Positions 1 to 7,346 of a DNA stretch of 19,784 nt are shown here, piece by piece. The DNA comes from Clostridia bacterium BRH_c25 (GTDB lineage: Bacteria > Bacillota_A > Clostridia > Lutisporales > Lutisporaceae): positions 1 to 19,784 of the forward strand of contig LOES01000183.1 in NCBI GenBank assembly GCA_001515955.1, read 5' to 3'. Numbering within the stretch: the first letter of the stretch is position 1; each line of letters opens with the position of its first letter. The notes beneath the pieces were generated by a model. The model did not search any database. It was not told the origin of the DNA and worked only from the letters and a program-made list of their open reading frames with translations. The position numbers were made by a program, and so were the translations under genes.

Positions 1-795
1 GGTTCTGAAGGGACTCTGGCCGTGGTGACCAAGGCTATTCTTAAGTTGCTGCCGCTGCCCAGGAAAGCCATCAGTCTGCTTGTGCCTTTTCCTGAATTAG
101 AGAAGGCTATAGAAACAGTGCCAAGCATTATCAAATCAAAGATTATTCCTACTGCAATTGAATACATGGTAAGGGATGTAATACTAGCCTCAGAAGAATT
201 TCTTGGGAAGAAATTCCCCGATAACTCTGCAGATGCTTACCTACTGCTTACCTTTGACGGAAATAGTACTGAGGAGATAGAGCGGGCTTATGAGAAGGTT
301 GCACATATCTGTCTGGAAGCAGGTGCATTGGATGTACTTATATCAAATACCCAGGAGAGGCAGGAATCCATATGGAAGGCAAGAGGAGCTTTTCTTGAGG
401 CGATAAAGGCATCAACCACTGAAATGGATGAATGTGATGTTGTAGTCCCCCGGAATAGGATAGCAGAATTTGTGAAGTTCGCAGATGAGCTTCAGAGGAA
501 GCATGATATAAGAATAAAGGGCTTCGGACATGCAGGGGACGGCAACCTGCACATATATGTTCTGCGGGATGAGCTTGAGGATAAGGAATGGAAGAAAAAG
601 CTGGACGAGGTTTTCAAGCTTTTATACGATAAAGCAGGAGAACTGGGGGGGAAGGTATCAGGAGAGCATGGTATCGGATATATCAAAAAGCCTTTTCTGA
701 AAGAATCGGAAGGTTCAGAGGTCATTGGACTGATAAAAGGCATCAAACTGGCCTTTGATCCCAAAAATATATTGAATCCGGGAAAAATAAGCTAG
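1..795 (+). CDS. FAD-linked oxidase, GlcD / D-lactate dehydrogenase type, C-terminal part (5' partial)
   Basis: The reading frame is open from base 1 ([10 protein letters not shown]) and ends with TAG, so the gene begins left of the window. About 264 residues remain of a family normally near 460. The visible part is the C-terminal FAD-oxidase domain of the VAO/PCMH flavoprotein superfamily. Family marks are the entry motif GSEGTL, the GHAGDGNLH block about two-thirds in, the SGEHGIG block near the C-terminus, and the ending [11 protein letters not shown]. Such enzymes oxidise 2-hydroxy acids (glycolate, D-lactate, D-2-hydroxyglutarate) and pass electrons to an ETF or Fe-S partner. No partner gene is visible to the right, and anything to the left is outside the window. 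The exact substrate cannot be told. A separate promoter follows, so it is probably not in the PTS operon. Confidence 0.9.
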   Translation, partial: GSEGTLAVVTKAILKLLPLPRKAISLLVPFPELEKAIETVPSIIKSKIIPTAIEYMVRDVILASEEFLGKKFPDNSADAYLLLTFDGNSTEEIERAYEKVAHICLEAGALDVLISNTQERQESIWKARGAFLEAIKASTTEMDECDVVVPRNRIAEFVKFADELQRKHDIRIKGFGHAGDGNLHIYVLRDELEDKEWKKKLDEVFKLLYDKAGELGGKVSGEHGIGYIKKPFLKESEGSEVIGLIKGIKLAFDPKNILNPGKIS

Positions 796-846
796 TGTGC
801 AAATAAAAAGATTTAAATAATATTTTGAAAAATATGAAAAGTGTAT

Positions 847-874
847 TTGCAAAACAATAATTATATGGTATATT
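847..874 (+). promoter_or_regulatory. Putative sigma-A promoter of the gntR-PTS-nagA operon
   Basis: A TTGCAA box (847-852) is separated by 16 bp from TATATT (869-874). It lies about 90 bp upstream of the GntR start and just upstream of a palindrome and tandem repeats, where a repressor site would be expected. The box overlaps the right arm (844-851) of an 8-bp inverted repeat, TGCAAATA at 798-805 and TATTTGCA at 844-851. Prediction by consensus only. Confidence 0.45.
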
Positions 875-885
875 AGTAATATAAC

Positions 886-922
886 TTAGTATACTAACAT
901 ACTAACATAATAACATACTATT
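886..922 (+). repeat. Perfect 12-bp palindrome plus four 8-bp tandem repeats; candidate GntR operator
   Basis: TTAGTATACTAA (886-897) is a perfect palindrome. Overlapping it, an 8-bp unit is repeated in register: ATACTAAC (891-898), ATACTAAC (899-906), ATAATAAC (907-914) and ATACTATT (915-922). The array lies about 12 to 48 bp downstream of the predicted -10 box and upstream of the gntR ribosome binding site. That position suits an autoregulatory operator or a leader element. It is not a clear match to the NagR/DasR-type TGGTCTAGACCA site, so the assignment is inference. Confidence 0.5.
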
Positions 923-962
923 ATGTGGATAAGCTCATACCATACCCAAAGGAGGTATTCTG

Positions 963-1688
963 GTGAAAAAGAATATACCAATACCGCTATATTATCAAGT
1001 TAAAGAGGATATTATCAATAAAATAAAGGATGGTATCTATAGTATCGAGGAAAAGGTTCCCGGAGAAAATGAGCTGCAGAAAATTTATAATGTAAGCTCA
1101 ATAACTGTAAGAAAAGCTCTGACGGATTTGGTCAATGAAGGCTATTTATACAGAATCCAAGGAAAGGGAACATATGTAGCAAAGCCTAAAATAAACAGAC
1201 TACTAAATCTGATGAGCTTTACCGATGAGATGAAAGAAAAGGGAATAGAACCAAGCACTAAGATTATAGAGATTAAAACGGTTGTTGATGAGATGATCTC
1301 TAAAAAGCTGAGAATCAGTGAGGACCGCGAAATTACTATGGTTAAGAGGCTTAGACTTGCTGATGACGTACCCATAGCCCTGCAAACCTCCTATGTGCCG
1401 GCAAGTATATTGACCAGCAGCGATGCAGCTCAGCTCAAGCAGCTGAATTCACTATATGCAGTTCTGAAGGAAAAGGGTATTGAACCGCACAGTGCAAGGG
1501 AAGTTTATAATATCGCAATGATGGAGGATAAGGCTACTTATTCACTCTTCAATAAGAAGAAAGGGACTCCGGCCTTTTATGTAAAAAGAATGACTTACGA
1601 CAGGGAGGGAATACTTTTTGAATATGCAGAATCCATTTTAATTTGGGATAGGTATTCGATAGAAGTGGATCTGGAAAGTGAATATTAA
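963..1688 (+). CDS. GntR-family transcriptional regulator (HutC/NagR type, UTRA domain)
   Basis: This 241-residue regulator has an N-terminal winged helix-turn-helix (about residues 5-75), with the GntR marks PLYYQVKEDI, PGENELQKIYNVSSITVRKAL and IQGKGTYVA. A C-terminal UTRA effector domain (about 90-235) ends with the typical F-EY-ESI--WDRYS-EV block. HutC-subfamily proteins of this kind, such as Bacillus NagR/YvoA, sense phosphorylated amino sugars and repress uptake genes. The GTG start is chosen because AGGAGG (950-955) lies 7 bp upstream and the conserved N-terminus begins there. It is the first gene of the PTS operon; its stop is 13 bp before the IIB start. It most likely controls the operon and itself, with a hexosamine phosphate as effector. 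That effector is inferred from the presence of nagA. Confidence 0.9.
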   Translation: MKKNIPIPLYYQVKEDIINKIKDGIYSIEEKVPGENELQKIYNVSSITVRKALTDLVNEGYLYRIQGKGTYVAKPKINRLLNLMSFTDEMKEKGIEPSTKIIEIKTVVDEMISKKLRISEDREITMVKRLRLADDVPIALQTSYVPASILTSSDAAQLKQLNSLYAVLKEKGIEPHSAREVYNIAMMEDKATYSLFNKKKGTPAFYVKRMTYDREGILFEYAESILIWDRYSIEVDLESEY

Positions 1689-1701
1689 GGAGGATCAGTA
1701 T

Positions 1702-2193
1702 ATGGGCAACAATTATATCAGGGTGGATGACAGGTTGATACACGGGCAGATTATTACAAAATGGGCAATTAACCTTGGAATAAACAATATAATAGCAATT
1801 GACGATAAAACTGCTGCAAATCCAATGCTTAAGTCAATAATGACAATGTCGGTTCCCAAGAGCTATAAAACATATGTCTGTGGCTTGGCAGAGGCAAAGG
1901 AAATACTGGATAAGGCAAATGCAGAAGATTCTAATAGCTTGATAGTTGTAAGATTTCCATCAATGTTGGATGAATTATGTAAAATGGTATCAAACCCTAA
2001 GGTTATCAATATCGGGAATGTATCCAGAAAAGAAGGTGCAAATAATGAAATTACCAACAACGTTTTTCTGGATGACACTGATATTGAAATAATTGAAATG
2101 CTGTACAACAAAGGATTAAGGATTACTTTCCAGTTAGTTCCCGATACGCCTTTGGTAGCTTGGGAAAAGGAAAGAAATAAATACTTGAAGTAA
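1702..2193 (+). CDS. PTS mannose/fructose/sorbose/GalNAc-family transporter subunit IIB
   Basis: Residues MGNNYIRVDDRLIHGQI give the family's phosphorylation-site motif DDRLIHGQ, with the phosphoryl-accepting histidine at residue 14. The protein is 163 residues, the usual size for free-standing IIB of the mannose class. The ATG at 1702 is preferred over an in-frame GTG at 1678 because AAGGAGGAT (1687-1695) precedes it and the conserved N-terminus begins there. IIB is cytosolic, accepts phosphate from IIA and hands it to the sugar bound by IIC/IID. It follows gntR directly and precedes IIC by about 107 bp. Mannose-family IIB proteins cannot be assigned to one sugar by eye; nagA in the operon points to an N-acetylhexosamine. 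Confidence 0.92.
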   Translation: MGNNYIRVDDRLIHGQIITKWAINLGINNIIAIDDKTAANPMLKSIMTMSVPKSYKTYVCGLAEAKEILDKANAEDSNSLIVVRFPSMLDELCKMVSNPKVINIGNVSRKEGANNEITNNVFLDDTDIEIIEMLYNKGLRITFQLVPDTPLVAWEKERNKYLK

Positions 2194-2300
2194 TGTACAT
2201 TATTAACATTCCAACTGGTTGAAAAAGGTAATGCTAATAAGTGCGGGGAGGTGATTGACTATATTGTAAGGGTCTCAAAAAAAATTAGGGAGGTAAAAAG

Positions 2301-3056
2301 ATGACATTCCAATTAATCTTAATTGCTCTGCTAGCTTATCTGGGAGCAATAGGGGCCCCTTGGTTTTTCGGTACAACCGGCGGTTTTTATACTCTTGGCA
2401 GACCACTTATCGCAGCAGCCCTCGTAGGTTTAATACTGGGTGATGTGAAGCTTGCATTAGAAGTAGGAATTCTAATACAGGCAATGTATATTGGTATAAT
2501 AACGCCTGGTGCTGTAATGCCTTTCGATGTAAACTACATCGGTTACTTGACAACAGCTCTTGTGGTGCTTTCCAAAATGGACCCCAAATTGGCTCCAACC
2601 CTTGCAGTGCCAGTAGGTCTGCTGGGCGTGCTTATCTGGAATGTAATATGGGTAGTCAATGTGTACTTTGTTCATAAAGCGGACAAATATGCAGAAGCAG
2701 GCAATATGAATGGCGTAAAGATGATGAACATACTGCCTCAGGTTGTAAACTTTGCTTTGCGATTCATACCTGCATTCATAATACTTTATCTTGGAAAAGA
2801 CTTTCTACAAACGATTATATCATCAATACCGGATTCTGTCACTCACTACCTGCAGGTAGTAGGAGGAATGCTTCCTGCTCTAGGTATAGGACTATTACTA
2901 AATATGATTATAAAGGAAAAGATATATCTGGGGGTATTTCTTGTAGGCTTTATAATAGTTGTATATCTCAAGCTGCCGATAATACCTATTGCTTTATTCG
3001 GAATAGTTCTGGCATTGTTCTGGTATAAGTTTGCTGCAAGCAAGGAGGTGGCATAG
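2301..3056 (+). CDS. PTS mannose-family transporter subunit IIC
   Basis: This is a 251-residue, strongly hydrophobic protein with about seven to eight predicted membrane segments and typical family text such as GRPLIAAALVGLILGDVKLA near residues 33-53 and EVGILIQAMYIG after it. Together with IID it forms the membrane translocation unit that carries the sugar while IIB phosphorylates it. The ATG is preceded by TTAGGGAGGT (2285-2294). Its stop lies 1 bp before the IID ATG, so the two are probably translationally coupled. The EVGILIQ segment is typical of the class. Sugar specificity cannot be read directly. Confidence 0.92.
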   Translation: MTFQLILIALLAYLGAIGAPWFFGTTGGFYTLGRPLIAAALVGLILGDVKLALEVGILIQAMYIGIITPGAVMPFDVNYIGYLTTALVVLSKMDPKLAPTLAVPVGLLGVLIWNVIWVVNVYFVHKADKYAEAGNMNGVKMMNILPQVVNFALRFIPAFIILYLGKDFLQTIISSIPDSVTHYLQVVGGMLPALGIGLLLNMIIKEKIYLGVFLVGFIIVVYLKLPIIPIALFGIVLALFWYKFAASKEVA

Positions 3057-3057
3057 A

Positions 3058-3870
3058 ATGACAGAAAAGAAGCTTTCTAAAAAGACACTGTTCAATTCCT
3101 GGCTGACATGGTTCTTCTTTAACGGCTCCTCACAGAGTGGGGAAAGAATGCAGGGTATTGCATTTGCTCATTCAATGCTGCCGATAATCAAGGAATTGTA
3201 TAAAAAGGAAGAGGATATAAAAGCAGCATTAAAAAGACACTTGATGTTATTTAATGTCGAACCTCAGGTTGGAAGCCTTATACATGGGGTTACTGCAGCA
3301 ATGGAAGAGCAGAGAGCTAATGGTGCAGATATAGATGATGACTCAATAAATACGGTAAAGGTTGCCCTTATGGGTCCGATGTCAGGTATCGGGGATACTC
3401 TGGTGCCAGGTACACTAATTCCCATAATGCTTGCAATAGCAATAGGTATTACCAACACCTCGGGATTATTGGGCCCGGCCTTCTACTTTGTGCTGTACCC
3501 GACAGTTGTTGCACTATTCTCATGGTATCTCTACAAGTTCGGCTACAATGCCGGCTTGAATGGAATACAGGGAGTTATGTCAAGCGGAAGAATACATGCC
3601 TTGACTGATTCGCTGAACATACTTGGCCTTCTTGTAATGGGAGCTTTAAGTGCAAGCTACATCAGTGTTTCAACACCGCTTAAATACACCTCGGGGGAAA
3701 TGGTGCTGTCGCTTCAGGAAATACTGGATAGGGTAATGCCCGGTATGCTTCCGCTTTTGACTGTCGGCTTGGTATGGTATCTGTTGGCTAAGAAGAAAAA
3801 ATCCCCTCTTTGGGTAATGGGTTTCATATTCGTATTTGCTCTGATAGGAGTAGTTTTAGGAATACTATGA
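3058..3870 (+). CDS. PTS mannose-family transporter subunit IID
   Basis: This 270-residue protein has an amphipathic N-terminal part carrying the family block WFFFNGSSQSGERMQGIAF (about residues 18-36). GPMSGIGDTLVPGT follows near residue 110, and hydrophobic segments lie in the C-terminal half. It pairs with IIC in the membrane. The ATG at 3058 is chosen because AAGGAGGT (3042-3049) precedes it and the preceding IIC stop is 1 bp away; an upstream TTG in frame would overlap IIC by 26 bp and has no ribosome binding site. Length and order (IIB-IIC-IID) fit the family. Confidence 0.92.
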   Translation: MTEKKLSKKTLFNSWLTWFFFNGSSQSGERMQGIAFAHSMLPIIKELYKKEEDIKAALKRHLMLFNVEPQVGSLIHGVTAAMEEQRANGADIDDDSINTVKVALMGPMSGIGDTLVPGTLIPIMLAIAIGITNTSGLLGPAFYFVLYPTVVALFSWYLYKFGYNAGLNGIQGVMSSGRIHALTDSLNILGLLVMGALSASYISVSTPLKYTSGEMVLSLQEILDRVMPGMLPLLTVGLVWYLLAKKKKSPLWVMGFIFVFALIGVVLGIL

Positions 3871-3875
3871 TTATT

Positions 3876-3914
3876 TCGTATGCAAAGCGGCGGTATAAAC
3901 CGCTTTGCATACGA
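3876..3914 (+). other. Perfect 15-bp inverted repeat between IID and the SIS gene
   Basis: TCGTATGCAAAGCGG (3876-3890) is matched exactly by CCGCTTTGCATACGA (3900-3914) around a 9-nt loop. It begins 5 nt after the IID stop. No run of T follows, so it is a poor intrinsic terminator. An mRNA 3'-end stabiliser, processing site or protein-binding palindrome is more likely. Confidence 0.7.
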
Positions 3915-3938
3915 TAAATTTGAAGGGAGACATACTAA

Positions 3939-4700
3939 ATGTCTGTAGATTATTTTGTAAAAGCAAATGAGGTACTGGAAGAAATCGCGTCTTCCCAGGA
4001 AGAAAATATTAAGAAAGCAGCAGAAATAATGGCTGAGTCAATTTCCAAGGGAAACCTTGTGCACCTTTTTGGAAGCGGACACTCAGTAATTCCTGTGCTT
4101 GATGTGTTTCCAAGATATGGTGGTGTTGTAGGCTTCCATCCCTTGATGGATCCAAGGCTTATGTGGTTCAATGTCATTGGAGCAGGCGGAGCACGCGAGC
4201 TTTTGTGGATCGAAAGGCAGGAAGGCTATATAAAGAATTATCTTCAGAGCTATGACCTGAAGAAGGATGACACAATGGTGGTCTATTCCCACGGGGGACT
4301 TAATGCCGCACCGGTAGAAGCTGCAATGTATGCAAAAGCCATCGGAATGAAGGTAATAGTAATTGCTTCAGGAGAAAACTTCAAAAAGGCAAAAGCTACT
4401 CATTCAAGCGGCAAAAAGCTTGGAGACCTTGCGGATGTATTTATAGACAATTGTGCACCCTTGGAGGACTCACTGGTTCCTGTAGAAGGCTATCATCAGA
4501 AGGTAGGTGCAGTATCTACCCTTTCGGTAATATATATATCACAGGCCTTTGCCTCTGAGACTGCAAAGGTTTTACAGAAGAAAGGCTTTGAGCTGTCAAT
4601 ATTTGTTTCACCTAATGTAGTTGAGGTTCCTCAGGAAAACAATGATAATGTATATGCAAAATACACAGAAGTAATCAAGAAAAACAATATTACGATATAG
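3939..4700 (+). CDS. SIS-domain sugar-phosphate protein (UPF0309-like sugar isomerase domain)
   Basis: The protein has 253 residues and a single SIS (sugar isomerase) fold. GNLVHLFGSGHSVIPVLD (about residues 33-50) is the phosphosugar-binding glycine/serine loop. DTMVVYSHGGLNAAPVEAA (about 110-128) is the second SIS motif, and a C-terminal stretch (EDSLVPVEGYHQKVGAVSTLS) is typical of the UPF0309 / 'sugar isomerase domain-containing' group. SIS proteins bind phosphorylated sugars as isomerases, deaminases, etherases (MurQ) or regulators. Placed between PTS subunits and with nagA in the same operon, it probably acts on the sugar phosphate made by the PTS or on the NagA product. It is much shorter than two-domain AgaS or GlmS-type deaminases. 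The start follows GAAGGGAG at 3922-3929. The exact reaction is unknown. Confidence 0.82.
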   Translation: MSVDYFVKANEVLEEIASSQEENIKKAAEIMAESISKGNLVHLFGSGHSVIPVLDVFPRYGGVVGFHPLMDPRLMWFNVIGAGGARELLWIERQEGYIKNYLQSYDLKKDDTMVVYSHGGLNAAPVEAAMYAKAIGMKVIVIASGENFKKAKATHSSGKKLGDLADVFIDNCAPLEDSLVPVEGYHQKVGAVSTLSVIYISQAFASETAKVLQKKGFELSIFVSPNVVEVPQENNDNVYAKYTEVIKKNNITI

Positions 4701-4758
4701 TAATACTGAACGCACAAAGGTATTCCTATCGGGTACAGTGCGAATTCAATAACGATTA

Positions 4759-4772
4759 AGGAAACGTTTACG
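4759..4772 (+). promoter_or_regulatory. Possible CcpA cre-like site upstream of IIA
   Basis: AGGAAACGTTTACG fits the catabolite-responsive element consensus (TGWAANCGNTNWCA) at the central AACGTT core but differs at about three of the 14 positions. It lies in the 126-bp gap before IIA. A 7-bp inverted repeat starts at its right end, CGCGAAA (4771-4777) with TTTCGCG (4802-4808). A weak match, kept because catabolite control of a PTS operon is expected in Firmicutes. Confidence 0.3.
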
Positions 4773-4826
4773 CGAAATTCGAACTAGAAATGAAAAATGT
4801 TTTTCGCGAAACATATAGGTGATTTA

Positions 4827-5249
4827 ATGGTAGGATTGATTATCACAGGTCACAACTGCTTTGCCGGCGGGATTTTAGGTGCAGCCGAAATGATAATGGG
4901 CAGGCAGGAAAATGTTGCAGCAGTGGATTTTGAAGAACAGGATGATATAGAAATACTTGATGCTAAGCTAAAAGAGCAAATGGGAAGATTGGATACAAGT
5001 GAAGGAGTCATTCTGTTTGCGGATATGGCAGGGGGCAGCCCTTTTAACAGATCAATGATTATGATGGCGGAAAATCCGGAAGCTGATATTCATGTCATAA
5101 GCGGTGTAAACCTGCCCTTGCTTATTGAAGCATTGAATATGAGGCAGTACGTTGAGGAAATCAAGCAATTGGTGGATGATTTGATGAATATTTCAGCCTC
5201 TGCCATTATATATGGAAATAAAATGCTTGAAGATGAAATGAAAAAGTGA
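4827..5249 (+). CDS. PTS mannose/fructose/sorbose/GalNAc-family transporter subunit IIA
   Basis: The 140-residue protein opens MVGLIITGHNCFAGGILGA, where His9 in ITGH is the phosphorylation site taking phosphate from HPr. SEGVILFADMAGGSPFN (about residues 60-76) is the second family block. The ATG at 4827 is chosen because the family begins at this point; an in-frame ATG at 4797 adds ten residues without family similarity and has no ribosome binding site. The site before 4827 (AGGTGA, 4817-4822) is modest. IIA sits apart from IIB/IIC/IID, downstream of the SIS gene and just before EI and HPr, from which it receives phosphate. Confidence 0.9.
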   Translation: MVGLIITGHNCFAGGILGAAEMIMGRQENVAAVDFEEQDDIEILDAKLKEQMGRLDTSEGVILFADMAGGSPFNRSMIMMAENPEADIHVISGVNLPLLIEALNMRQYVEEIKQLVDDLMNISASAIIYGNKMLEDEMKK

Positions 5250-5254
5250 GAAAA

Positions 5255-5297
5255 TAATAAAAACAGGTGGACTTCTATAAGCTGCCTGTTTTTATTA
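5255..5297 (+). terminator. Hairpin between IIA and EI; possible intra-operon terminator or attenuator
   Basis: A 13-bp perfect stem (5255-5267 with 5285-5297; core AAAAACAGG / CCTGTTTTT) surrounds a 17-nt loop, starting 6 nt after the IIA stop. The right arm contains five consecutive T within TTTTTATTA, so it can act as an intrinsic terminator, though the T tract is inside the stem. EI and HPr lie beyond it, so leaky termination would lower their level compared with the transporter subunits. Confidence 0.55.
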
Positions 5298-5336
5298 CAA
5301 AACACTATATAAATATGAGGGAGAGAGTGAAACAGC

Positions 5337-7064
5337 ATGATTCTTCAAGGTATTGCAGGTTCAAAGGGTATAGTTTCCGGCAGAGTATATATTTATCAGC
5401 AGAGTATTGAAATTGATAGTACCAATATAAGAGATGACCAGATCCCCGACGAATTGGACAAGGTTGATAAGGCTGCAGAACAAACCAGGCATCAGATTCA
5501 CAGGATAAAAGAAATTGCTTTGAGGGATTTTGGTGAAGACAAAGCTGCGATTTTTGATGCTCACCTTATGATTCTGGAAGATCCGATGCTTGTACCGGAG
5601 ATAAAGGAAACTATAAAGAATGATAGGGTACAGGCAGGATATGCCGTAAAGAAGTCTACCGGAAAGCTGGTGGAAATGTTTTCGGATATTGAAGATGAAT
5701 ATCTGAAAGAACGTATTGCGGATATAAAGGATGTAGGGAACAGGCTAATAAGAAATATATTGGGAGCAGCAGACGAAGGCCTTGAGGCTATTGGCCGGGA
5801 TGTGCTTGTGGTAGCCCATGACCTTACTCCGTCAGACACTGCAACCATGGATAAAAAGCACATCAAGGGCTTTGCAACGGAAATAGGAGGCAAGACCTCA
5901 CATACGGCAATTATGGCAAGGAGCCTTGGGATACCGGCTGTACTGGGATTGGGCGACATAATGAAGAAAATCAAGAATGACGACTACATCATATTGGATG
6001 GCATAGAGGGTGTAGTTATTGTGAATCCTGACAAAGGCCAAATCGAAGAATATGAGAGAAAAGCACGGAAGCACAAAGAAGATATGGATAGCCTGAAAGC
6101 TATAGCTGAGCTTCCTGCAGTCACCACAGACGGAAGGAGCATAGAGATCTCTGCGAACATAGGGAGCCCGGAAGATGTCCAGTCGGCAATTTCATATGGC
6201 GCAGACGGAGTCGGATTATACAGAACAGAGTTTTTATATATGAACAGAGAGAGCCTTCCAAGTGAAGATGAACAGTTTGAAGCCTATAAGACGGTAGCAG
6301 AAAGGTTTAAGGACAAACCGATAATAATAAGAACGTTGGATATAGGCGGTGACAAGAAGCTTCCATACCTTGAACTTCCTGATGAAATGAATCCGTTCCT
6401 TGGATGGAGGGCCATCAGAATATGCCTTGAAAGAAAGGATTTGTTCAAGACTCAGCTGCGGGCTATTCTTCGGGCCGGGGCATACGGAAATGTGCTAATG
6501 ATGTATCCCATGATATCCGCTGTAGATGAGGTCATCGAGGCAAATAAAGTGCTGGATGAAGCGAAAAGCGAGCTGAAGGCCGAAGGCATAGCATTTAATG
6601 AGAGTATAAAAACAGGTGTAATGATAGAAATACCATCTGCAGCTCTTACGGCAGATATAATCATAAAGGAAGTGGATTTCTTCAGTATTGGTACAAATGA
6701 TCTGTGCCAGTATACTCTTGCGGTAGATAGAATGAATGAAAAAATAAGCAAGCTTTATCAGCCTTTTCATCCTGGGATTCTGCGTCTCATAAAGACAGTA
6801 ATCGATGCTTCCCATAAGGAGGGTAAATTCACAGGTATGTGCGGTGAGCTGGCGGGGGATCCGGCTGCAGCAGTAATACTTTTGGGGCTGGGACTTGATG
6901 AGTTCAGCATGAGTGCCTCTTCCATGCCTCAGATAAAAAAGATTATCCGCAGTGTATCCTATGAAAAGGCAAAGATATATGCACAGAATGCTTTAAGTAT
7001 GAGATATTCATCGGAGATTCATGAATATGCTCAGAAAATACTTGATGAACTAAATGATGTTTAG
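5337..7064 (+). CDS. ptsI: Phosphoenolpyruvate-protein phosphotransferase, PTS Enzyme I
   Basis: This full-length 575-residue EI transfers phosphate from phosphoenolpyruvate to HPr in the cytosol. The N-terminal HPr-binding and swivel part includes the active-site block GGKTSHTAIMARSLGIPAV with phosphoryl His189. The C-terminal PEP-binding barrel carries GVGLYRTEFLYM (about 292-303), TLDIGGDKK (333-341), SIGTNDLCQYTLAVDR (450-465) and the GMCGELAGD block with catalytic Cys502. These residue numbers equal those of E. coli EI, so the protein is complete and probably active. It starts after GAGGGAGAG (5317-5325). HPr follows 11 bp downstream. An EI gene inside an operon for one sugar suggests a dedicated phosphorelay or the organism's only one. 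Confidence 0.97.
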   Translation: MILQGIAGSKGIVSGRVYIYQQSIEIDSTNIRDDQIPDELDKVDKAAEQTRHQIHRIKEIALRDFGEDKAAIFDAHLMILEDPMLVPEIKETIKNDRVQAGYAVKKSTGKLVEMFSDIEDEYLKERIADIKDVGNRLIRNILGAADEGLEAIGRDVLVVAHDLTPSDTATMDKKHIKGFATEIGGKTSHTAIMARSLGIPAVLGLGDIMKKIKNDDYIILDGIEGVVIVNPDKGQIEEYERKARKHKEDMDSLKAIAELPAVTTDGRSIEISANIGSPEDVQSAISYGADGVGLYRTEFLYMNRESLPSEDEQFEAYKTVAERFKDKPIIIRTLDIGGDKKLPYLELPDEMNPFLGWRAIRICLERKDLFKTQLRAILRAGAYGNVLMMYPMISAVDEVIEANKVLDEAKSELKAEGIAFNESIKTGVMIEIPSAALTADIIIKEVDFFSIGTNDLCQYTLAVDRMNEKISKLYQPFHPGILRLIKTVIDASHKEGKFTGMCGELAGDPAAAVILLGLGLDEFSMSASSMPQIKKIIRSVSYEKAKIYAQNALSMRYSSEIHEYAQKILDELNDV

Positions 7065-7075
7065 GAGGAGAAAAC

Positions 7076-7342
7076 ATGTATTCAAGAGATATAGTAGTAC
7101 AAAACAAGACGGGGCTGCATGCAAGGCCTGCATCAAACTTTGTATCAATGGCATTAAAATTCAAATCTGATATTACCGTAACCAAGGATTCAAAAAAAGT
7201 CAGCGCAAAGTCGATCATGTATGTCCTTTCCCTTGGAGCATCAAAGGGCAGCAGTATAACAATAACTGCAGAAGGGCCGGATGAGGAGGCTGCTGTACTG
7301 GCACTTTGCGATTTAATAAACAGCCGGTTCGGGGAAGAGTGA
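7076..7342 (+). CDS. ptsH: Phosphocarrier protein HPr
   Basis: The 88-residue protein has the HPr fold marks: NKTGLHARPAS with His15, phosphorylated by EI, and KKVSAKSIMYVLSLG with Ser46, the target of HPr kinase in Firmicutes. Ser46 suggests a role in CcpA-dependent catabolite control as well as transport. It starts after GGAGGAGAAAAC close behind ptsI, and its stop lies 4 bp before the nagA TTG start. The order ptsI-ptsH is the reverse of the common ptsH-ptsI order of many Firmicutes. Residue positions match canonical HPr exactly. Confidence 0.97.
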   Translation: MYSRDIVVQNKTGLHARPASNFVSMALKFKSDITVTKDSKKVSAKSIMYVLSLGASKGSSITITAEGPDEEAAVLALCDLINSRFGEE

Positions 7343-7346
7343 TATT

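Noticed and set aside
863..880. NagR/DasR operator (TGGTCTAGACCA-like) at TGGTATATTAGTA
   Set aside because: Only the left half fits; the right half does not complete the palindrome, and the region overlaps the predicted -10 box.
891..922. The tandem repeats as a CRISPR or mobile-element end
   Set aside because: Units are only 8 bp, without spacers, terminal repeats or an adjacent transposase; a regulatory array is more likely.
4797..4826. Upstream in-frame ATG as the start of IIA
   Set aside because: No ribosome binding site precedes it, and the family's N-terminus (MVGLIITGH) begins at 4827.
5561..5974. 137-residue open frame on the - strand inside ptsI
   Set aside because: Shadow of Enzyme I, whose catalytic motifs lie in the + strand frame; composition is Ser/Ile-rich as in antisense frames.
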